Source: Gonatopus flavifemur
Lineage: Eukaryota; Arthropoda; Insecta; Hymenoptera; Dryinidae
Length of the DNA: 64,000 nucleotides
Direction: 5' to 3'
Assembly: GCA_018340375.1 (NCBI GenBank)
Contig: JAFFJZ010000001.1
Span: 64,844,001 to 64,908,000 of the forward strand
In this document: piece after piece, positions 10,864-21,365 of the stretch
Position numbering within the stretch: the first letter of the stretch is position 1
Layout of the letters: every line of letters begins with the position of its first letter
Made by a program: the position numbers and the translations under genes
The notes under the pieces: model-generated
The model's input: only the letters and a program-made list of their open reading frames with translations
Told to the model about the DNA's origin: nothing
Databases searched by the model: none

Positions 10864-13093
10864 TGTCTCTCTGATCACGAAATGCAGGAAAATGCAGAAA
10901 TTCAATGTCATAAAATGAACGAGGGAAACAAAAGAAACGCTCCTGAAGTCACGAGAAAGTTAAATTTGCATGCAAATTGGAATAATCGTATTATAATTTG
11001 TTTCGCATATGTTCACAATTAGAACTATATCAATTTACATTAATCGCCTCCACGAATGAAGCTTGAAATTGTAATTAAAAACAAAGTTTCGTATTTTACG
11101 TTCCATATTTCTATATATTCGAAATTTTGCAGTTACACGCTAGGTTACCGTACGTTAATGAATACATTGAACACTTTGGTTGTTTATCATCGTATCAAAA
11201 CTCAACATAAATTAATCCTCGCGTTACACCCGGAGTCAGTTTGCAACAAGATTATTCCATTACCGAACGTGTATCATTAACCGGAACGCGTATCAAGGAA
11301 AATGGATGTAATGTTTTAAATATTTGGTATAAAATTCTACTGATATTCATGGGATTGAATAATAAATATCTACAACAGAGTACAGCGAAGAGGAATCTCT
11401 TCACTTTGAATGGCTGATTTTGTAATTGGATAATTAAATCATAAACATTCATGAAACCTGTTGAAATATGTGACCTCGGGAACATGAAAGGAATGAATTT
11501 CCCGGATAATTATTCCGAAATGAATTTATCGTATAATCTATGCATAATTAATATTGAGTATATATTTATATATTCACGAAGAGGTTTGAAATTGAATAAG
11601 GAATCGAGCGATGATGCCGTGTATCTGAAAGAAATTATATACATATTGAATTTCCGTGTACTTAGACCGATTAAATCGTAGAATGGATTCTGTATACGTT
11701 TATCTAACAACGAGAGCACGGCGAGCGCGAATCCTGGGAATTTCAGGGCATCGGACGATCAAGCAATTCGATGATGGCGTGCGCGCGAATGCGAATGCAC
11801 GCATAGACAATCCTAATCGAATTAAACTGCCTGATGCGCTCTGCTCCATTCGCTCTGTTCTATTCCTACACACCATGGCTCATTGTGACTGCATCGTGTT
11901 TACGATGGGCTGACTCGTCATTTCGGATTTTCTGCTCGAATGGTTGAACTGGAACACACGCACACGGGTGCATGTACATCGGAGCTTGGATGGGCTGTGG
12001 CCGTTAAGGGCTCGACAATGGCAGTTGGCAATGGTTGCAAATGTACGCCGCGCCATCAAGAGCATTGAGAAAGAGCGGAGATGAATAATTGAGAGGGACG
12101 TAGACCTCGAGTACTCTGTGTACACACGCAGTCACTCATCTACAAATCTACCTCAACAATTCGACCGAAATCACCACCTTCGATCATATAAATTCCTCGC
12201 ATGCGGTTACATACGCCCAGCGGATTACGTTTAAATACATCGAGAGATTCGTTAATTCCATCAAAATTTCGTATTATTTCGTGTATCATCTCGATTTCCA
12301 GAATCGATCCATCGATTCGTTTCCCTCCACCTTTTTTTCTGAAGACAACAGCAGGATTTTCAATGAGAAGAAGCATTTATTCCATTATATTCACATGTAA
12401 AATAACGATTGAACAAACTATTTTGTTCATAATTTAATCCTCATCGGTTTGTTATCATTGTACTTGGTTTATATTATCCTGTTAGTTGATCCTAGAGCTT
12501 GAGATATGTGAGGTTATTGAAATGTCGATTAATCAGTTTTCAGCATAATCGAGAGTTCGGTTAAACGATGTTTGGATAATCTAGATTCTCTCGCATCATT
12601 AAACCAGCTTGAGCATACGAATAACGTATTATCGAACTTTGTTCCTGTTATACCCCTAAATTTTCCAAAAAAATCAACTCGGTCATATGTTTATCCACGT
12701 ACACACAATTTTCTACGCAATCAGACGCGAGAATATATATGATTTTTCCTTCCCTCGACATTCCTTTTTTATTCTCTTCTTCAGTCTAGAGCATGGTAAT
12801 AAGGTTTATCTCTCCTCTAGAATTCAGTCGATTGATATTAATTTGCAATTTCTAATTAAACCGTAGACGAGCCGCAATCTCGGCAGCTTTCCTACACGAA
12901 GGGTGAACCATAATCAGCGTTCCACGTGGATGAACCTGATGGATTTCTGGATGGAATTTCAAAGATAATACGGACGTTCATTCATTGAAATATCGTGTAC
13001 TATTGCATGGGACACAAAAAATTCCTACTCCATTATTTCTTCCATGAATTTTTTTAGCGGGGTTTATCATCAAGTGGTACGTGTTCATCAGGA
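10864..13093. other. Non-coding stretch with a CpG-rich part at 11690-12125
   Basis: Mostly AT-rich without recognisable genes or elements. The part at 11690-12125 is distinctly richer in GC and CpG (GCGTGCGCGCGAATGCGAAT, GTACGCCGCGCCATCAAG). This could mark an exon or promoter, but no frame has a recognisable domain and no good donor-acceptor pair was found. Overlapping frames on both strands are probably due to composition. Confidence 0.35.
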
Positions 13094-13128
13094 CACTGAG
13101 AAAAATTTGTTCCGTAAAACTAGCGATA

Positions 13129-13368
13129 CACGGAAAAAAGAAAACATTACTGGTTACTGTGAATGACAGCGATCGGTTGAAAAACAAATGAAAACACGCT
13201 TGGATAATGAGGATTAGCGCGATCACAGTGATGGGTATTGTAATGAAATTCGCCAGTGCTGACTGGACAGTAATGAGGACTGAGAAACGCAGTACTGCAT
13301 GGAATGAATTTGAGTTTCAATGTATTTTTGTGATTCACAGTAACCATTGCTGTTTTCTTTTTTCCGTG
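13129..13368. mobile_element. Inserted MITE, CACGGAAAAAAGAAAAC ends
   Basis: Begins CACGGAAAAAAGAAAACA and ends with its reverse complement; the match continues through GGTTACTGTGAAT for about 40 bp. It is flanked by TA on both sides (13127-13128 and 13369-13370), where it splits the outer palindromic element, so it inserted later than that element. Confidence 0.88.
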
Positions 13369-13616
13369 TAGGAGAATTTTTGACATTTTATTTTTGTGTA
13401 TACAATAATTTTTTGTTTTCATAGCAACGCATAGCTGCCTTGTTAACAATAAAATTGTCAATTCAGCAATGATTACCAATATTTTGAAAATTTTATTGTG
13501 GGTTGATATATGAAAAGTCAAATCATTGAATATCGACCCAAAATAATCATCGTAAAAATATGACCGTCAACATTGCTCAATTGATCATTTCATTGTTGAA
13601 ACAAGTCAACTACCAC

Positions 13617-13733
13617 CCTAGCAGAAATCACTCTAGTAATTCTCTAGGCCTTACGAGGCTTCGCCAGGTTCTTGCGAGGGACTTGTAAAGCCTTGTAGTC
13701 GTCTAGAGAATGGCTGGAGTGATTTCTACTAGG
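13617..13733. mobile_element. Inserted MITE, CCTAGYAGAAATCACTC ends
   Basis: A 117-bp unit with arms CCTAGCAGAAATCACTC (left) and the reverse of CCTAGTAGAAATCACTC (right); the arms extend through CATTCTCTAG and GGC words. Relatives are at 33001-33086 and 40497-40636. It also interrupts the outer palindromic element. The flanking AC/AC is the only candidate duplication. Confidence 0.85.
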
Positions 13734-14329
13734 ACATGTGTTGCTCTAAGAACAAAGATTATTGTATATCCAACAATAAATAGTTCTACGAAACACTACA
13801 TTTTCTTCGGTGTAATTTCGAACGAGACCACGAATTCCCGGTTGTGAAAGTCATAAGCATAGGAAAGAAGCAGAAATGAAAAACAATTTTTCAATGTAAT
13901 TACTTTGGGATCCCATGTTGGGGTGTTTTTTAAATTTATTTCATCAATTTTGTGTGAACCAATCGTCAATCAAAAAGTCGAAAATTGATGAAACAGCAAA
14001 CATAATTGTGCACGGAGGAAACTGGAATAGTCACGTTCACCATTATCGTTTAGTGAAACCTTGGTTTCGTTGAAAACACTAAGCAATCATTTTATTTTAC
14101 TAAATATCATTTAGTAAAGATTCGTGATTTCAACAAAATGATACAGTAGTCTATGTATGATCAATATTACGGATGGTATAGTTAGTTTGACTGACCCAAT
14201 TGCCTCTACTACGCTGTTTAGTAGTAATAACTATTTTATTCGTTTCAATTAACGCGCTCGAACGGAGTGAACCGAAACGAGTCGAACGTAACCGAATATA
14301 CGAACTCTCCTCGCATACCGACACTGTTT

Positions 14330-14373
14330 TGTTTATAAACGTTCATGAGCAAGCTTTCGGTTGGCGTTCGTGC
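14330..14373 (+). promoter_or_regulatory. Possible TATA box upstream of a candidate SAM-like exon
   Basis: TTTATAAACG (14332-14341) lies about 50 bp before the ATG at 14641 once the 248-bp MITE and one copy of its duplication are subtracted. A start site about 30 bp downstream would fall close to the MITE insertion point. This is an inference from spacing only. Confidence 0.3.
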
Positions 14374-14621
14374 CAGTGGTCTCAGATTGGACTCGCAAAC
14401 GTTACGCACGCAGATGCAACTGTACGTCGGTGTATAAAAAGAGAGGGTATGGTTGCGCGCGCAACCTAGCATGCTTTCTCCATTGTTCATCTGATAGTTG
14501 ACGGGAGAGCAAAAGAGAAAGCATGCTAGGTTGCGCGCGCAACCATACCCTCTCTTTTTATACACCGACGTACAGTTGCATCTGTGTGCGTAACGTTTGC
14601 GAGTCAAATCTGAGACCACTG
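14374..14621. mobile_element. Near-perfect hAT-like palindromic MITE, 248 bp, 8-bp target duplication
   Basis: Two arms of 107 bp (14374-14480 and 14515-14621) are reverse complements with only two mismatches, around a 34-bp loop. The ends are CAGTGGTCTCAGATT, a typical hAT terminus, and the element is flanked by the direct repeat GTTCGTGC (14366-14373 and 14622-14629). Each arm contains a perfect 16-bp palindrome, GGTTGCGCGCGCAACC, and a TATAAAAAGAGAGGG word (TATA-box-like) pointing inwards. The near identity of the arms implies recent formation or strong selection for the hairpin. Open frames crossing it on either strand are chance products of the palindrome. Confidence 0.92.
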
Positions 14622-14640
14622 GTTCGTGCTGATATCAAAG

Positions 14641-14710
14641 ATGATTATCAAAACTCCTGAGGAACTTTTGGCGAGTTTGAATTTTGATCAATATGTACAA
14701 GTTTTTGAAG
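14641..14710 (+). CDS. Candidate first coding exon, SAM-domain-like N-terminus
   Basis: ATG at 14641 opens 23 codons reading MIIKTPEELLASLNFDQY then VQVFE, ending at a consensus splice donor (GAAG|GTATGT, GT at 14711). LLASLNFDQYVQVFE resembles helices 1-2 of a SAM (sterile alpha motif) protein-interaction domain, in which a LL.SL.L.QY...F pattern is usual. The exon sits 11 bp beyond the duplication of the hAT-like MITE, which would lie in its 5' untranslated region or at its start site. I could not find the next exon in the following 3 kb, which is filled with repeats. It may be a host gene start, or a gene fragment carried by a transposon, since SAM-like leaders also occur in insect repeat-associated proteins. 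The assignment is tentative. Confidence 0.4.
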
Positions 14711-15004
14711 GTATGTATATTTATTTTATGTTGATCCGTGTTGTGCATATTAAAATTAATATAGGAAATTTGTGAGATTTTGATTTGTATTTTTAAATTG
14801 AATTTTTTTCGGAATTGTCATTGAAGCAGAATTTTTCGTGTCTTTTCATTATCTATTCTTCCTCAAATATGAACAGTTGAAACAAATTCCTATATGCTTA
14901 TCATGATTCTCTTCTTAATAATCAAAACTTCACAAAATCAATTTATATAGAAAATTTAAAATTGTTTCAACAGTATCCTCTAATCATGAATTCTCCAAAC
15001 ACTT

Positions 15005-15481
15005 CCCAGTGAACACTCTTAAGAGGAAGAGATCTTTAAGAGGTCTTTTGAAAGAGCTCTGTCAATGTTATCATACACTGTAAAAAGTCTGGCTGAAAGT
15101 GGCTGCATCTTACTTGAAAACTGGACTGAAATTCAGTCTTCTCCATTGTGTCGGCATTTGTTTTGGATGCTTACTTTCAGCTGAAATAGGGCTAGTTTCG
15201 GCTGCATCTTGAAATAAACCGATATTAAGGTGGGAAGTAAGTTTCACTTTTTACTGTGTATTGATATCTGAATGGTATCATTTTTCTGAGATCTCAGAAA
15301 AAAATCCTCTTAAAGAGTTTGTTTGCATAACATTCTGGCAATCTCTTATTTTCCTCAGAAATCGACGCATCTGATGACATTCTGATATCTTTATGTTAAC
15401 CTTCTGAAAGGTTTATCTGACCTCTCACACATATTTAGGAGATCTTTAAGGGCTCCGGATGATAACATATTGTTCACTGGG
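15005..15481. mobile_element. TIR element (CCCAGTGAACA ends) carrying a nested MITE
   Basis: Left end CCCAGTGAACACTC, right end reversed CCCAGTGAACAATA. Further in, AGATCTTTAAG at the left pairs with CTTAAAGATCTC at the right. It is interrupted at 15076-15258 by another MITE. It has no coding capacity. The target duplication is not clear. Confidence 0.65.
15076..15258. mobile_element. MITE, CACTGTAAAAAGT ends, inserted in a larger element
   Basis: Begins CACTGTAAAAAGTC and ends GTTTCACTTTTTACTGTG; flanked by TA at 15074-15075 and 15259-15260. It contains TGGCTGCATCTT and CTTACTTTCAGCTGAAATAG. Related partial copies are at 10085-10409 and 19163-19247. Its position inside 15005-15481 shows it came later. 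Confidence 0.8.
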
Positions 15482-15517
15482 TTATAACAGATACGCGAGG
15501 CTGGTAAAATTATATGT

Positions 15518-15592
15518 TCAGTTTAGCTCAAATGGTATACGCGTTAGGTGTAGGTAGGTAGGATGTTGAGATTCTATTCCCGCTTTCAGCAC
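15518..15592 (+). other. tRNA-like Pol III promoter module (SINE family)
   Basis: A box TTAGCTCAAATGG (15523-15535) and a degenerate B box GATTCTATTCC (15570-15580). Between them lies GTAGGTAGGTAGGATGT, which is also found between the boxes of the module at 23790-23875. The shared spacer shows that the two are copies of one SINE-like family, not independent tRNA pseudogenes. Confidence 0.55.
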
Positions 15593-16088
15593 TCTGAATC
15601 TCATGTGCAATCGATGTTCGATGCTACAACTTGACGCTCAACTAAACAGTAATCAGTATCATCAAGCAATCAAAATTTTTGCTGCTTTGGGGAATTATTT
15701 CTACAGACAACGTTAACAACCTTCATGATATAACAAAAAATTTGTTATTATTGAATCGAATTCCTATTGTTGTTTAGTAACAATTATCATGCCCATTCCG
15801 CGGAATAGATGATTTGTGTGGTGCAATCAATTATGCGACCATTCACTGTTGGGTGCGAATAACAATGCTTGGATAATCGAATGAAATACAAGTTTAGTCA
15901 AATTAATTTGACTTGTTATGATGACATGAATTGTATGTGCATTCGGTTTCTGATACTCAACATTTGGTCTGTCTAGATTTCACTAAATCGTTAAGTACGA
16001 GTTACCATTGGTTTGATTGATATCCCTATTCAGTTTTCTCCGTGATATAAAATCAAAGTGAGTTATGATAGTTTGTTGTGAGACAATA

Positions 16089-16349
16089 CACGCAGAGAAA
16101 AAGAGTTGCTGAAACAGCAAACCTCGAAAATTTGTTTTGCTGATATGGCAAAACTTGTTGCTGAATTAGCAAAATATTTACTCTTTTAACAAGCGCCTGC
16201 CATTCAGCAATCCGGAATTGTAGATATTCAAACGGCTAGAGAATTTTGCTGAAATAGCAATATTCTTACTGTAACAGCAGCCGCTTTTGCTAATTCAGCG
16301 AAACAAATTTTTCGGAATCGCTTTTTCAGCAAGAATTTTTATCTGCGTA
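16089..16349. mobile_element. MITE of the TTGCTG family, 261 bp
   Basis: Left end CACGCAGAGAAAAAGAGTTG; the right end reversed reads TACGCAGATAAAAATTCTTG. TA flanks both sides (16087-16088 and 16350-16351). The interior is dense with TTGCTGAAACAGCAA-type words in both orientations, making it largely self-complementary. Relatives are at 10408-10626 and near 6523. Confidence 0.8.
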
Positions 16350-16994
16350 TAGAAGAAACTGACGAACGAAATGCCCGGGTGGAAAAATTGATCAGGATTC
16401 AATTAGGGTCCAATCCACCAAATCAGGGCCAAGTGAGGAATCCATGTGAAATGTGACGCATAAACGATCAGGTCCTAATCGGGTGCCGATGAGGATACAG
16501 TCAGGCCCATAACAATCATCTTACATCCAAATATAGTGTCCTAGCTAACATAATTGATGGATGAATCTTGAAATTACTTCGAATTCTCGAATATTATCAA
16601 AGCAGATGTAGTTGATTGATTCATAAACAATCAATTCTATTTTTTCCGAAAGAAAAGGGAGGTTATTTCAACTCTCTGAAGTATGAGTCAACCTTACAAA
16701 AAATGATTACTGGCGTTTCAATGGGCCGCCGATGGTCCTGCGATGCCGTCAATGGTCCTTTGAATGGCCTGCATTCGTGTTTGCTGGGAAGTTAGACGGT
16801 TGTAATAATTGTAGAAGATTATCAAATTTATGATTATCTAGATCACCAACTTACGCAGCGTTCTTTCATTTGTTGAATGTTCTCTCACTGTATTTAACTA
16901 ATTTTTTAATTATAATTAAAAATTACGTTAGTGAAGTAATTCTCTCAAGTATGAACTTTCTGTACTGTCTGGGTAGTGAAACCAACGATGCCTA
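16350..16994. repeat. Repeat-derived spacer with GGCCCA/GGTCC words
   Basis: Contains GATCAGGATTCAATTAGGG, GATCAGGTCCTAATCGGGTG and ATGGGCCGCCGATGGTCC, which resemble the GGCCCA-rich repeats elsewhere. No complete element with two ends is evident, and there is no gene. Confidence 0.4.
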
Positions 16995-17337
16995 CACTGA
17001 GAAAAATGTGTTTCGTAAAACTAGCAATCACAGAATTGTTGGCATTTTATTGTTGGAAATACAATAATTTTTGTTCCTATAGCAATACATGTTGTCTTGT
17101 TAACAATAGAATTGTCAATTCAGCAATGTTAACGGTCATATTTTTACGATTTTTATTGTAGGTTGACATATGACAATGCTGAATTGTCACATATCAACCA
17201 GCAATAAAATTGCTGAATTGACAATTGTTAATAAGACAACTATATATTGCTACAAGGACAAGAATTATTGTATATTCAACAATAAAATGTCAGCAATGCT
17301 CTTATTGCTAGTTCTACGAAACACATTTTTCTCAGTG
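16995..17337. mobile_element. Full-length palindromic MITE, 343 bp, CACTGAGAAAAATGTGTTTC ends
   Basis: Both ends read CACTGAGAAAAATGTGTTTC inwards, followed by GTARAACTAGCAAT. The complementarity continues through TTTTATTGTTG, ACAATAATT, GTCTTRTTAACAAT and TTGTCAATTCAGCAAT almost to the centre, so one strand can fold into a single hairpin. TA flanks each side (16993-16994 and 17338-17339). It is the uninterrupted version of the nested copy at 13094-13812. Open frames crossing it are spurious. Confidence 0.92.
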
Positions 17338-17339
17338 TA

Positions 17340-17829
17340 GTTGGTTTGGAACACCCCAAATCTTATTTTTAGAAATCCATTGTTTTCATAGATATTGAAC
17401 ACACGGTGGGAGCTGCAATGTCGCGACAAAATTTCAGTGCCTTGAAATATAATAGTTAGATGGCTAGTAACATCTAGGAATATTTCGGTACATCGCGACA
17501 CTCTACAATTTTTTTCAATGTACGAAGCACTTGCAAGTGTCTAGTTTTAGGCTAGTCAAGCGTTACAAAACTCGCGAATCCCTAGATCATTTCAACTTGG
17601 AAATGTTTGAAAAAGTCATATTTTTGATACCTACTACACTTGTACTTGTTGAATTGATTCACCGATGAAAATTTCATGCTTTCGACAATGACGCAACATT
17701 CGCTAGCTCCGCAAGAAGAAATAGACGCAATTATTACTATATTAGAAGTATGAACTATGGAAATACTGATTGTTAGATGTAGATTTTCGGTAATAAGATT
17801 TGTTTGTTGAAATGGAATCTGACTTATAA
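17340..17829. other. Non-coding spacer with a diverged repeat fragment
   Basis: The part near 17540-17605 is a diverged copy of the repeat at 295-350. Otherwise there is no recognisable gene or element. Confidence 0.4.
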
Positions 17830-17830
17830 A

Positions 17831-18013
17831 TGAAACTGAAACTGGCACCCGTGAAGCTAGCAGCCGATTATCATAACTTTTATCAAAGATTTAAGTATCT
17901 GAGACATTAAGTAGAATGCTACTTAATTGATTTTTGGTGTGAACACAACTGGAACCACATTGAATCGAAAGTTACAACAATCAGCTGCTAGCTTTAAGTT
18001 GCTGGTTTCAGCT
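17831..18013. mobile_element. Foldback MITE, GAAACTGGC...CTAGCAGCCGA family
   Basis: The left arm GAAACTGGCACCCGTGAAGC then TAGCAGCCGATTATCATAAC is mirrored by GTTACAACAATCAGCTGCTA then GTTGCTGGTTTCAGC. Two further copies are at 54413-54600 and 54964-55110, sharing the CTAGCAGCCGA core and a GCTACTTGAT centre. No TA flank is obvious. Confidence 0.65.
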
Positions 18014-18715
18014 TAATGACTCATAACCTCCATTCGTATTATTCGCAAATTTGAATGAGTTTGAATTGTAAATAAAACTATGAATTACCCTTCAACCAAT
18101 CAATCAAATTGTTTTTCTTCAATTTCATTCATATTTTATCAGATTTTCTCCATAATTAATGAAAAAAAAACAGGTATAAAATGGAATTATTCCGGCCCCG
18201 ATGGGAGCCCTGTTGATACCCAATTTGGTCGTAATGATTTTCGCGTCACATGTACCATTTAATCCTTGTTAGGCCCCGATTATTATTATGGCGTTACCGA
18301 TGGAATTTCTATACGGGTGTTTTCAACGCATCCTTCGCTTATAAATTTGACAGAGAAAACGCGAATCGTACACATCAGATAATTGATACGAGTAATTTCA
18401 ATTCAGTTGTAAATAGAACGACACAAAAAGATGATTTATGCTCATTCATTGTTCAAAATTGAAGTTTAGTAAGATATACTGCGCTGAAAGTTAATGTAAC
18501 AATCCCAAACATCTTAATCACTTGCGCAAATGGGCGGTCAGCACAACACAAGTAATACGAGATGAGATACGAGTGCACCTGAGGCCATGTTTAGATAAAT
18601 AACGCATATATTCGGCGAATCACAGATGATTCAACACTCGTATCCATAATCCTACAATGCAATCTGAAACCCATTCGATCGAATGCTCGAAAATATTCAT
18701 TATAATACAGGGTGA

Positions 18716-19291
18716 TCCAAAACGGTGAGATATCATTTTATATACAGATTTCTTATCGAATTTGAAGTTGATTTTTCTTTTGACGGATTTTTATCTAAGC
18801 CTTGAATTTTGAGATATGTTTATTTCAAAAGTTTTGAAAAATACTTGATTAATTTGCATGAAGTTTTATTGACCCGAGAAAAGAAAAGTAGATCTACTGA
18901 GATCTAGGTAGATCCCTTGTAATCTAAATTTCGGTAACAAAAAAGATCTACGGAGATCCACAGAGATCCTTTTAAATTTTTCTACATTTTTTTAGATTCC
19001 TTGCAAAATTGGCATCTTTGGGAGTGAGTGGATATCAGAAATCTCCAAAGATAGAACTGTTGCCTAAGTTGGGATGTTCAAATGTGAGTAGAGTTGAACA
19101 GATTTGTAGAGATTTTTGCCAAAATTGAGATCTACTTAGACCTCATTTGTTTTCTGTGCTCACTTCCAGCTAAAAGTGGAGCTATTTTTGGCTATGTCTT
19201 GAGATAAGCTGATATTCAAATTGAAAGCAAGTTTCACTCTGTATTGTTTATAAAATGGTATATAAATCTCGAAGTTTTGGATCATTCTGTA
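18716..19291. mobile_element. TIR element (TACAGGGTGATCCAAAAC ends) with internal insertions
   Basis: Left end TACAGGGTGATCCAAAACGG, right end reversed ATACAGAATGATCCAAAAC; both continue into GAGAT and a TTTTATA word. The middle (about 18880-19160) is rich in AGATCTAC/GTAGATCT and may be a separate foldback; 19163-19247 is a truncated copy of the 15076 family. There is no open frame of interest. Confidence 0.55.
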
Positions 19292-20220
19292 TATGAAATA
19301 TGTAAAACTTCTATAAAAGTTCTATAAAATCAAAATACAAATGAGAAAGATCAACATATCCGTTAAAAGGACGAATCTATTTCTGAAACTGACAAAATTC
19401 AACTTTATCGCTGAAAATTACGTATTTTTCATCGACATTCGCTTCTCATCAATCATAATTACGTATGCATCAATCATTTTCTCACTGTTATCAGATACAA
19501 CAGGAACCTCAGATTTTTATCATAATCGACCACACCAAGTATTGCGTGCAGTGGAACTTAATCGTTTCGATTTGATCACCGGATTTTAATTCTATAGAAT
19601 TTTGTATATCCTGTATTGCAGTGAAATACTTGTAGAAAGGATTGTTCTTGAATTTCGTCAGTACCTGACGAGGTAATTCGAAATGAGACACACAACGAGG
19701 AATAAACAGGGACCCCTCATTCCTGCGTAAGTTTCATTCATCCTGCCGAAAGTGAATGCACGTTCAGTATTTTCGTACACAGAAGATATCCTGCACCGAG
19801 GGCTTATATATGCGGCTTGTTCTTTCCTACATCAACTCGATTCTAGACGGTAATGTGACGCCCAATTGGCCACACTGTTAAAAATAATACAAAATCTTGT
19901 ATCAAATATGATATTAACCATCCCTCTGTAAGCGTTTTTTGGTACCCTCCGTCTGTAAAGCAGAGTCATCTGTGTCCACCCGTTCTTTAACCAATTTAAA
20001 ATGATAAATCTGAAGAAATTCATGCTGCTCTTTACAAATCTTATTTGTGTTCAAAAGAAATCGAGCAAGAACTGACCAAAATCGTTTGGGCCGGGACATG
20101 AAATACCCTGGTTTACAGATGAAGGGTTAAATTTCGTAAAACAAGCTATGATATGGAATTTTGTTTTAAAAGTGACACTAAATTTTGTAAGAAGTGTTTT
20201 GATATGTGACAAAATTTTGT
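19292..20220. other. Non-coding stretch, repeat-like
   Basis: No gene recognised. Several AATTTTGTAA words between 20120 and 20225, plus a GGGCCGGGACATGAAATACCC segment, suggest old repeats without clear ends. Confidence 0.35.
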
Positions 20221-20340
20221 AAAGGCCTAGACACACGAGCTACGTAAACGTAAGAACGGATGCGCAGAAATTGTATACGAGATCTTCGCAGGCTTCCGTT
20301 CCTTACCTTCTCGTTTACGTAGCTAGTGTGCTTAAGCCTT
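20221..20340. mobile_element. Short MITE, 120 bp, AAGGCYTAGACACACGAGC ends
   Basis: Left arm AAGGCCTAGACACACGAGCT then ACGTAAACG; right arm reversed AAGGCTTAAGCACACTAGCT then ACGTAAACG. About 25 of 29 terminal bases match. The target duplication is uncertain. Confidence 0.75.
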
Positions 20341-20359
20341 AACATTGACACGTAAATTA

Positions 20360-20571
20360 CTTCCTATCCTAGATTTTTATTCACGCCTAGCTACACTTTA
20401 GGTGGGGTAAATAAAAGGCTAGTTGTCTGAAATATAAATAAAATGGTTTATTCAATGGGAATAAAAAATATAAGTGTAATAAATAAAATTTAACTGGCAC
20501 AACTGAATTCTTATTTACAGTGACTAAATTTCCTAGCTGTCGAATATTTGAATAGACCCTTCCTCTCAGCG
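20360..20571 (-). mobile_element. MITE copy, reverse orientation of the insert at 43793-43993
   Basis: Read on the minus strand it begins CGCTGAGAGGAAGGGTCTAT, then TCAAATATTCGACAGCTAGG, AAATTTAGT and AATAAACCATTTTATT, as does 43793-43993 on the plus strand. TA follows its end at 20572. The other end is diverged, so the left boundary is approximate. Confidence 0.65.
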
Positions 20572-20574
20572 TAC

Positions 20575-20935
20575 TGATTTTTCTAAAAGTGTCATTCCTG
20601 CCCTAACAGGGTTTTACGATCGACCCAAGGATAGCTTATGAATGGGCCATAGCCGGAATTAATCATACGGTAATGGCACTCGTCAATGGTTGACTGCTGG
20701 ACCATAACTTGGGCCCAGCAATGGCGGAAAATTAACGACTAATGATAGAATTAATGACTAGCCCAATGATGGGCCGTTTATCGGAGGGTTTTAGTGTTTG
20801 AATATCTTGTCAGCTAGTGATAAGCCATATCTGGACCAGTAGTGGGGAATCAATCATTGGCCATTCAATATGAGTCACATATTGGCCGGTTATCGGCTAT
20901 GTTTCATAACCCCAGATAGCAATTTAACCTTGCTT
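20575..20935. repeat. GGCC/ATGGGCC-rich repeat block
   Basis: Contains many words such as AATGGGCCATAGCCGG, CTTGGGCCCAGCAATGG, AATGATGGGCCGTTTATCGG and TATTGGCCGGTTATCGG in both orientations. It resembles the blocks near 31.2-31.6 kb and 0.4-0.6 kb. It is probably a cluster of related non-autonomous elements; individual borders cannot be resolved by eye. Confidence 0.5.
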
Positions 20936-21130
20936 CTATGTTCTCAGGCAAGCTTGTGACAAGGTTCACATAAGCCTCTTAGTTGACACACGACAATGGT
21001 ACAAGCTTACAAAACCCTTCCAGCAGAGTTTTAGCAGCCTTACACTGGCAAGGTTGTTAATAACGAGTCAAAAACAATCGAATGACAAGTCTGGCGAGCT
21101 TATGACAAGCTCACATGTTATCTAGGACTG
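20936..21130. mobile_element. Weak TIR element (CCYAGATARCA ends)
   Basis: Left CCCAGATAGCAATTTAACCTTG pattern (written here in two parts: CCCAGATAGCAA, TTTAACCTTG) and right reversed CCTAGATAACATGTGAGCTTG-like arm. GCTTGTGACAAGG and GCTTATGACAAGC words lie inside. A related block is at about 41950-42190 (CCCAGATAACTTGTAAGAT). Confidence 0.45.
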
Positions 21131-21274
21131 GGCTTCCTGTATGGGTGGTCAGCTTCTAGATACAGAAAGTACATCACATTTCGGTGAATAACTAACCAAT
21201 TTTTGCAGACAAATCATGGCGATTTTTCGTTCACTTTCCTCGGTGATCAACCACTAATCGGATTCTTATCATAA

Positions 21275-21299
21275 AGATAATAATAATAATAATAATAAC
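21275..21299 (+). repeat. (AAT)n microsatellite
   Basis: Eight near-perfect AAT units. It creates a run of isoleucines in a spurious minus-strand frame. Confidence 0.85.
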
Positions 21300-21365
21300 A
21301 ATAAGAAAGACACTCAGCTGCGACATCTGAGATTCAATTGCCCCAACTAAGTTTTCGTTGGCGTA

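Larger units (their letters stand above)
13094..13812. mobile_element. Palindromic MITE interrupted by two other MITEs
   Basis: The outer unit begins CACTGAGAAAAATTTGTTCC and ends AGTTCTACGAAACACTAC then a diverged CTTCGGTG. Its arms match, block by block, the uninterrupted copy at 16995-17337 (TTGTTAACAATA, TTGTCAATTCAGCAATG, TATTGTATAT.CAACAATAAA). It is broken by a 240-bp MITE at 13129-13368 and a 117-bp MITE at 13617-13733. Removing both restores a unit of roughly the size of the 17-kb copy. A TA follows the right end. Confidence 0.85.

Noticed and set aside
14200..14469. 89-codon frame with a signal-peptide-like start (MPLLRCLVVITILFV)
   Set aside because: It runs into the hAT-like palindrome for its last third, and the overlapping minus-strand frame is longer. 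The hydrophobic start is probably chance.
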